From Artocarpus heterophyllus (taxonomy: Eukaryota; Streptophyta; Magnoliopsida; Rosales; Moraceae), in NCBI GenBank assembly GCA_025403435.1, contig CM046332.1, positions 7,743,903 to 7,807,902 on the forward strand: a stretch of DNA of 64,000 bases, given 5' to 3'. The notes beneath the pieces were generated by a model, which ran no database searches, was not told where the DNA came from, and was given only the letters and a program-made list of their open reading frames with translations. Each line of letters opens with the position of its first letter. The first letter of the stretch is position 1. Positions 57,541 through 64,000 of this stretch are shown here, piece after piece. The position numbers and the translations under genes are program-made.

Positions 57541-57933
57541 AAGCTCCTAGACCCGATTAGTCTCTATAGACTTCATCTTTATGTTCATGGCCTCTGTCCA
57601 AAGTCTTGAATCAACATCCTCCATAGCTTCTGCGTAAGTATAAGGATCCCTGTCATGTTCATCTGGTTCAGCCAAAAAGACCTCCCCATTGAACATATAC
57701 CTCTCAGGTTAATGCCCGATCCTCCCACTACGCCGAAGCCCCTGTGGTTGTTGTTCAGGTTTGTTTGGTTTTTCTACACTGATCGGAATGGTTTCGTTCA
57801 GAACCTCCGGAGTGAACGGATCACTCCTTAACTCCTCAAGCATCAATTTGCTTCAAGGTTTAAAGTCTTCCATGTAACTCTCCTCAAGGAAAGTTACATT
57901 AGTTGAAACTATGACTTTATTTTCCTTTGGGTT
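57541..57933 (-). pseudogene. copia-F integrase-RT linker, broken
   Basis: The same frame as its neighbours but with stops at about 57547, 57710, 57858 and 57934. Segments [44 protein letters not shown] are clear. The TAG near 57547 replaces Trp in [10 protein letters not shown], and the one near 57710 replaces Gln. Confidence 0.82.
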
Positions 57934-59049
57934 TTAAAAATAACCCCCTTTAGTCCCTTTTGAATATCCTACAAACACATAAACTTCTGAATGTGCTTCC
58001 AACTTGTTTGGATCCTTAAACAGGACATGAGCCGGACATCCCCATATGCGAATATGGTTTAAGGATGTCTTCCGTCTTGTCCACAACTCGTGAGGAGTTT
58101 TAGGGACTGATTTTGAAGGCACATTGTTCAAAAGATAACATGCGGTTTGCAGTGCATATCCCCAAAAGGATAAAGGCAATGATGAATAACTCATCATGGA
58201 CCAAATCATGTCCAACAAAGTCCTATTCCTTCTCTCCGCTACGCCATTCTGCTGCGGAGTGCCCGGCACAGTCAAATGGGATAAAATCCCATTCTCGAAC
58301 AAGTGTCCCAAGAACTCAACAGATAGGTATTCCCCACCTCGATCAGATCGAAGTGCCTTTATGGGTCTACCCAATTGCTTTTTCACTTCAGCCTGAAACT
58401 CCCTGAACTTTTCATAAGTTTCGCTTTTGTGGTGCATCAGGTACACATACCCATATCTTGAGTAGTTGTCAATAAAAGTGATGAAGTACTCATACCCTCC
58501 TCGTGCCCGGATGTTCATCGGTCCGCAAACATCACTATACACAAGTTCTAGAACCCCTTCGGCCCTATTGGCTTTAGACCCGTATGGTCTTTTGGTCATT
58601 TTACCCTCCAAACAAGATTCACACTGAGGTATAGATTCCACCTTTAAGTGACTTAAAGGTCCATCCCTTACCAACCTTTGGATCCTATTTAGGTTAATAT
58701 GGCCAAGGCGCAAATGCCAAAGATAAGTCTTATTAGAGTGAGAAGTTTTAAGTCTTTTTGAGTTATTATCATTTATCTCAGCATTAAGCAATAAGTCCAT
58801 CTTAGGTTTGATAAAATATAGATTATTTTGCAGCCATCCAGAACAGATAAAAGATTTGTTTTTACGAATCACCACTTTTTCATTAAAAGATACCTCGTAG
58901 GAGTCTTTAAATAAAGAAGATACAGAAATTAAATTCCTTTTAAATTTAGGAACATAAAAACAATCTCGCAAAATTATATTCCTATAATTATCAAAATAAA
59001 GATGGACATCTCCCACTGCTTTCGCTGAGACCAAGGATCCATCGCCCAT
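57934..59049 (-). pseudogene. copia-F gag-pre-integrase and integrase core
   Basis: 371 open codons. [20 protein letters not shown] and [15 protein letters not shown] form the HHCC domain. The DDE core is complete: YSDVCGPMN (Asp), [12 protein letters not shown] (Asp), [16 protein letters not shown] (Glu). Downstream are [51 protein letters not shown]. Catalytic residues are all intact, unlike copia-A where two stops precede NGVAERRN. The frame ends at a TAA replacing Tyr at 57934. Confidence 0.92.
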
Positions 59050-60021
59050 CCGAAGTGTTAAGTCTTCACGAAGTACACTTCTCGTTTCTTTGAATCCCTA
59101 CAGAGAAACACAAACATGATTAGTTGCACCGAAATCTATGACCCAGATGCCACTGGATTCCTCAACCAAACAAGTTTCTAAATATAGAAGATCACACCTA
59201 CCTTGCTTGGAAAGGAAGTCCTTGCAATGCTTCTTTATATGCCCGACCTTTCCACAAAAGAAGCACTTAAGCTTCTTTGGGTTCTTCTTCTTCTTCTTCT
59301 TGCTCTTGGTAGTAGCAGAAATAGAAGACTTCCCACTCTTGGCCCGTTGCTTCTTTCCATTCCTAGAGATAGGATTGGAACCAGAAGCAGCTACCATGTT
59401 GGCCTCACCGCTAGCAGGAGACTCCCTGATTAGCAGTTCAAACTCCTGTAACTGTTTCATAAGTTCTGTCAATGTCATATCCCGTCTATTGCTTAAATTA
59501 AAAGTAGCTCTAAACGGAATAAATTCCTTAGACAGATTCTCAAAGACCATAGTCATCTGAGTTTCAGCATCGATGTCGGCTCCATTGGTTTGAGCCTCAG
59601 CGAGGCAACCCATGACCAACATCATGTGCTCCTTTACAGATGTCCCCAGCCTCTGTCTACAGTTTAAGAGTTTTCGAAGCGCCCCTTGCCACTTTGTTAT
59701 GGTCTGGCCTCCAAACATGTCCTCAAGACTATCCAAGATCTGCTTCGCAGTCTCATAATCTTGATGTTGAGCCTGCAGCACGTTGTTCATGCTAGCCATA
59801 ACATAGCAGCGGGCCTAATCATTAGCATCTTTCCAACGATCGTACGCTTGGAATTGCTCGTTACTTGAGTCTCCCGTAGGCTCGGGAGGGCAAGGAGTTG
59901 TCAGAACATATTTCAGTTTCTCAAAGGATAGGACGATGTCTAGGCTCCGTTTCCAATTGTTATAATTCTCACCGGTTAATTGGTTTTTGTCAAGTATCGA
60001 TGATAAAGCGTTTTTAGACAT
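59050..60021 (-). pseudogene. copia-F gag and protease
   Basis: Start at the ATG at 60021 (MSKNALSSILDKNQLTGEN). Stop after RWKDAND near 59818; then 59098-59799 is open for 233 codons: SMNNVLQAQHQDYETAKQIL, GQTITKWQGALRKLLNCRQR, MLVMGCLAEAQTNGADID, TLTELMKQLQEFELLIRESP, a Lys-rich region, an intact CCHC knuckle CFFCGKVGHIKKHC, and the protease site IWVIDFGATNHVC, in which the Ser of DSG is Phe. A TAG follows CVSL at 59098, where copia-A has CAG (Gln). So gag is nearly complete but split by two stops. Confidence 0.9.
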
Positions 60022-60989
60022 TTTCAATCTACAATAAAGAATCATATACCAAACATAAGCAAACATATATAATAATTTAGTAAGATAACACAATCATATA
60101 AAATCATACAAATGTGTTTATGTGTCAAAACCTTGAAAATATCACAACCTTACAACGATAATTCCCAACTCAGAATTCAACAAGCTCCTAGGGGAGTCAT
60201 GCCAAATTCAATCAGGAACACGGATCCCCTCCTGATTAATATATGCCATTTAGGACCCGTATGATCCAGCATATACTAATAATCGTTTCTTTGGCCATTA
60301 ATTTTATTAACAGAGCTCCTAGGGGAGGTTAATAATAAAACTAACGTGAGTGTATAACCACCATTTCAATATTTTATCCATGATTTATAACCACCACCTA
60401 GGGGTGTGCAACCATAAATTATACTAAAATATCTTATCCTTACAGAGATCCAATCTGGTACATGATAGAAATCCCTTCCTAGGGGTTGGGACCACCATGT
60501 TCTTCCTATGGACCAACGATGGAGGCCTTAGGTCCTCTCTTCAAAAACCTTCTCCCACTCAATCTTTTGAAGTCAAGGTTTTATTTTTTTTAAAATTATG
60601 CATGAACAATTTTAATATGAGTGGCACTCCCTATTCTATATGACATGTTATCAATATACATGGTAAATCATATTATAATGCAGACAAGCAAAGCAATCAA
60701 GCAAAGCTACAAGCAAAATAATAATAACCGTAATATTATGGTTCTACCCTAGAGAATAGAGAACTAAGATTATAAGAGAATAATCGAGACATTTATCGAT
60801 TCTTCATCCTTGAATTCTCAAGCTGTATCCTTCTTCAAGTAATATCCATCTTCAAGTCTTCAATCCCGTATGAATCGAATACTTCATATTTCCGGTCATA
60901 TCCAAATTTAATGTTTCTCATAATCATCCCAAAAATAAAATTAAAACTGCACCAAAAAAATTACACCTTTTCTGGACACTCGACAGCTC

Positions 60990-61136
60990 TCGGTCGGCAG
61001 ACCGATCTGGGTGATCGGCCTGCCGATCATGGAGGTTCGGCCTGCCGGCAGAGCACCAAAATTTCTGCCCCACTGTCGGCCTGTTGGACCACACGTCCGG
61101 CCTGCCGAACTGTGAGGTCCGGCATGCCGACCGAGC
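60990..61136 (-). repeat. GC-rich palindrome array in copia-F leader
   Basis: Six units: TCGGCAGACCGA, TCGGCCTGCCGA, TCGGCCTGCCGG, TCGGCCTGTTGG, CCGGCCTGCCGA, CCGGCATGCCGA. Steps are about 21, 22, 39, 20 and 22 bp. Bounded by CTCGGTCGGC and GCCGACCGAG. Confidence 0.87.
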
Positions 61137-61626
61137 AGAAAACGCACATTCCAGAAAATACAATTTTAATGCAATTCATCAATTTTATTTTCAATAATTC
61201 AAAAACATAAAATTAGAGACTCAGGAAATACCTGGAGGCGCCATCATCTTCTAGATCCGACTTCTCGATCCGTCTTCTCTGAATAATTATTTTATTACAA
61301 AATTTTTACAAATTAAAAATTAAATAACAATTCCTAAACGGAGATGATAGTCTGCCATCTAATTACATGAAAAACATAGATACACATTCTAACCTCTAAG
61401 GAACCATAATCGGTATTAATTAATTAATAAATAATTAAACAACGATTTAATCAACCACAATTAATTAATAAACATTCACCACATAATCCATGACAACATA
61501 TATATTATATAGAAACCTAGAGTGCCATCTCTCTATAAAATTCAATTCAAGCATAGGAGAGATTAAGATCACAAAATTTATGCATATAACATGATCACAA
61601 ACTTGCAAATTTATGTAAAAACCTCG

Positions 61627-61638
61627 GCTCTGATTCCA
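61627..61638 (-). promoter_or_regulatory. copia-F primer binding site
   Basis: Minus strand TGGAATCAGAGC, two bases from the LTR; one mismatch to the initiator-Met complement. Confidence 0.82.
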
Positions 61639-61640
61639 AT

Positions 61641-63673
61641 TGTTGGAAACAAAGTGCGCAGCGGAATTTTAAATATTTTCCATCAGAGTAATTTCCAAAA
61701 CACAAGTTTGACATGTTATATGTATAAATTAGATAGATCTTACTAACCTCAGTGTGCCGAAGAACCTTCGCAACCTGTGTAGAGAAGTAACGTTCCAAAA
61801 GAGCCTCAACCAACTGGTCTTCTTTGCTATTCTCTATCCATAACCGGAGTGAGTGTGGGCTCACATGTACAGCTCTTCCACCGGTAACTCTCCTTCCAAC
61901 CAATAGAGAGAACCCAAAGCTAGTGCTCGTGATTTTTGAACAAAAGCTCTTAGGGAGTTTTCAGATGCTCACTAGAAGAGTATCACTCTTATTCTCTCAA
62001 ATTGATCTGAGTAAATCATGAGACTCACTCCCTTTATATAGCTATTGGTCCTGTGGTCAGTCCATATCAGATTTGGTCTCAAAAACTCGAAACAGAATCA
62101 AATTCAGATTAGTATCTGATAAGATCCGCGTGAAAACGTGTAATCTTATCTCCCACTGATCGGCAGGCCGAACATTCTGATCGGCAGGCCGCTCAGGCCA
62201 GTTTGGCAGGCCGAACACGTCATCCGGCAGGCCAAACTCCTGAGAAAAATCTCCGCGAATCTTTTATTTTCCACCCGAGATTCTAAAGGATAAAGTCTCA
62301 GTTTTGATTCAAATAACCCAATAGAGAAGTTATTTGATCAAAACAAACTTTCTCAAAATAATCTCTAAGAAAATAAATCAATTCACAATAATTCTACAAG
62401 TTTATCTTGTTCTAATTTGTCCAAAATTAAAACAACCGATAAATAGACATGAATTATCTGATCGCAATAATTCAACAAGTTTATCTTGAACTAATTTCTT
62501 ACAAAATTAATTCAACCGATAAAGACATGAATTATTTGATTCTTACAAATTTTAAACCAATCTGATAAATCTGACATAAGTCACCAATTATTGGAAAAGC
62601 ACGCCGTGTCGTTACAGGATTTTGTGAGCTAGCAAAGGGGACCAAAATGGTCCTATAAAGTTCAAGCTCATGATAATTATGAAACCCAATATCCCAGATA
62701 TACATTTCACAATTATCAACTCTAACGCTACTCCACTAAAAGCTTGGAGCTGCACTCTCGAACTTTATAGAATTAAGAAGCTCGTGTAGCTAAGTCTCCA
62801 TGACATATCATAGTGTATCGCATCCCCATATGTTTATCCATAATCGGCTTAAGGACAAGTTCTGTCTTACCTTCCCGATTATTTTTATCTTACGTTCCAT
62901 TGTCTCATCATTAGAAAACTTACCATCTAAATATAGTATACCATTCGATTACACCTATGTATCCAAATGGTTGAGCGCTCTAGTTTTCCAATTACAGGAC
63001 AACGCATAGAAGAGGATATCATTACTCCTAAAGAGGAGCTATGGATTCCATATCTATGAATAACAAGTCTACGCTATCAAGAGTCGTGCCTCCAACGTAC
63101 CGGCATGCATACCACTATAGAGATGTGGGAGTCACCCATTGGTACATCAAAAGACACAAGTCGAGGCAACGGGCCCACTATTCATCTCAGGATTAAGATA
63201 CAATACAAATGACTGTCTAAAGTGAATCGATTTGCCAAGACAGAATTATTAATCAAAATCAATTCACTTTATGTCCCGATCCAACACATCGTCACCTATG
63301 ACAACGCGCCAATGTTTCTATTCACGGAGTCCAACTCCGATGGTCAAGACAAACCATCTCCCAAAAGGGATATAGACAACATAACAATCTTTACATGAAT
63401 AAAGCGCCCAACTTTATTCCTTCGATTGCGGATCATATGTTTTAGACCGTCACCCTAAGAATCGTGTCTTTCACATAATCAGTCCATCATATGCCCAATT
63501 CTTAAGGTTTAGACTGACAGTCTCAGACTACTGTTTGCTTATCATACATTCAACGAATATGAACATAATAAGGACAAGATTTGGTATATATATGAATGAA
63601 TAAATTCTTTATTCATAAAAATGTCTTCAAAATCATATTACATTTTTACTCCTTAGGGCATACATGTCTATCA
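61641..63673 (-). repeat. copia-F 5' LTR (2033 bp)
   Basis: TGTTGGAAAC to CATGTCTATCA (one terminal change). TATA 62033-62041 with CCAAT at 62044. Palindrome array 62159-62239. Confidence 0.95.
62159..62239 (-). repeat. GC-rich palindrome array, copia-F 5' LTR
   Basis: ATCGGCAGGCCGAAC, ATCGGCAGGCCGCT, TTTGGCAGGCCGAAC, CCGGCAGGCCAAAC. One unit boundary differs from the 3' LTR (54541), showing unit gain or loss since insertion. Confidence 0.83.
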
Positions 63674-63727
63674 GTATCCGCATTTGTTTTGTTTCTAGAT
63701 TGATATGTAAATTTCGAGGGCGAAATT

Positions 63728-63745
63728 TTTTTGGGGGTGGAGAGT
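63728..63745 (+). promoter_or_regulatory. gypsy-6 polypurine tract
   Basis: GGGGGTGGAGAG after a T run, directly before the 3' LTR at 63746. Confidence 0.82.
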
Positions 63746-64000
63746 TGTAACGCCCCAAAATTTATTTAACATTATTGTAATGTAAAATAATGAATTAGTG
63801 TGCCGTAATTAATGTTTCAACATTAATTTGATCATTTGGTTAAATTTTGAATTTTAAGTTGTTTTGTTAATTTAGTAAATTCTAATGATTTCTTATTGTT
63901 TTAAAAATGTTGTTTTGAGATTTAAAACACAACTGTTTGTAAAATGCTAAAAATATTCCATTTTACAAAAACCATGGGTGGCACATGGTTTTCGCATAGT
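63746..64000 (+). repeat. gypsy-6 3' LTR, first 255 bp
   Basis: TGTAACGCCCCAAAATTT; aligns with 47257 onward, with a ~50-bp segment (around 63865-63915) absent from the 5' LTR. Cut by the window end. Confidence 0.93.

Larger units (their letters stand above)
60022..61640 (-). other. copia-F leader
   Basis: 1.6 kb, non-coding. Minus strand: primer site, AT-rich block, ATGATGGCGCCTCCAG-GTATTT (possible donor GT at 61231), palindrome array, AT-rich block, acceptor-like TTATTGTAG ending at 60029, then the gag ATG at 60021. Confidence 0.78.
54023..63673 (-). mobile_element. copia-F: complete Ty1/copia element, copia-A family
   Basis: 9651 bp between GTATT (54018-54022) and GTATC (63674-63678), a 5-bp duplication with one mismatch. 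Minus strand: 5' LTR 61641-63673, primer site, leader, gag-pol (60021 to 56068), polypurine tract, 3' LTR 54023-56053. The LTRs are nearly the same length (2031 and 2033 bp) and close in sequence, with about seven differences in the first 150 aligned bases. It is the best-preserved element in the window. Confidence 0.95.
47257..64000 (+). mobile_element. gypsy-6: Ty3/gypsy chromovirus, hosts copia-F, 3' end outside window
   Basis: Plus strand: 5' LTR 47257-49358, primer site, gag, protease, RT, RNase H, integrase, chromodomain to 54022, copia-F inserted, then the last codons, polypurine tract and the start of the 3' LTR at 63746. Same family as gypsy-1. It sits in copia-D. The target duplication cannot be checked because the right end is missing. 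Many in-frame TAG codons. Confidence 0.93.

Noticed and set aside
59138..59560. 140-codon plus-strand frame
   Set aside because: Antisense shadow of copia-F gag; the sense frame has clear zinc-knuckle homology.

Overview
The window is repeat DNA from a seed-plant nuclear genome, probably heterochromatic. No host gene, tRNA or rRNA was recognised. It consists almost entirely of LTR retrotransposons inserted into one another. The plant assignment rests on long AT-rich LTRs with TATA boxes and pyrimidine-rich leaders, Ty1/copia and Ty3/gypsy pol genes of plant type (two gypsy families end in a chromodomain), and initiator-Met tRNA primer sites. The species cannot be named from this sequence. Every pol gene carries stops, frameshifts or catalytic-residue losses, so nothing here looks autonomous.

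Left third (1-18006): three nested minus-strand elements. A chromovirus (gypsy-1, 1-287 and 14720-18006, running off the left edge) was hit by gypsy-2 (288-14719, duplicated site TGTAC). The 5' LTR of gypsy-2 was then hit by the complete copia-A (2027-11758, duplicated site TTTAC). Gypsy-1 itself abuts an older copia LTR fragment (18007-18689).

Middle (18690-40428): a decayed plus-strand copia pol relic (copia-B) is split by gypsy-3 (19351-29666, minus strand, about 10.3 kb). Next come the 5' LTR and leader of a plus-strand copia-A-family element (copia-E, 30477-33929), a truncated gypsy-4 (33930-37843) and gypsy-5 reduced to little more than one LTR (37844-40428).

Right third (40429-64000): the LTR and leader of copia-C (plus), then a rearranged mosaic (43541-44982) holding a near-identical 0.7-kb duplication and a short gypsy reverse-transcriptase filler. 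This is followed by copia-D (minus), which is cut by a second chromovirus of the gypsy-1 family (gypsy-6, plus, 47257 to beyond the window). Gypsy-6 is interrupted near its chromodomain C-terminus by copia-F (54023-63673), which keeps the best-preserved reading frame (490 codons of RT and RNase H).

The most unusual signal is a GC-rich degenerate palindrome, core TCGGCNNGCCGA, repeated every 20-24 bp in short arrays. It occurs in the LTRs and leaders of the copia-A family, in the gypsy-2/4/5 LTRs and in the gypsy-1/6 LTRs, three lineages otherwise unrelated. It is absent, as far as I can see, from gypsy-3 and copia-B. Within copia-A-family and gypsy-2-family copies the two arrays of an element face opposite ways. 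This looks like a shared mobile or regulatory cassette.
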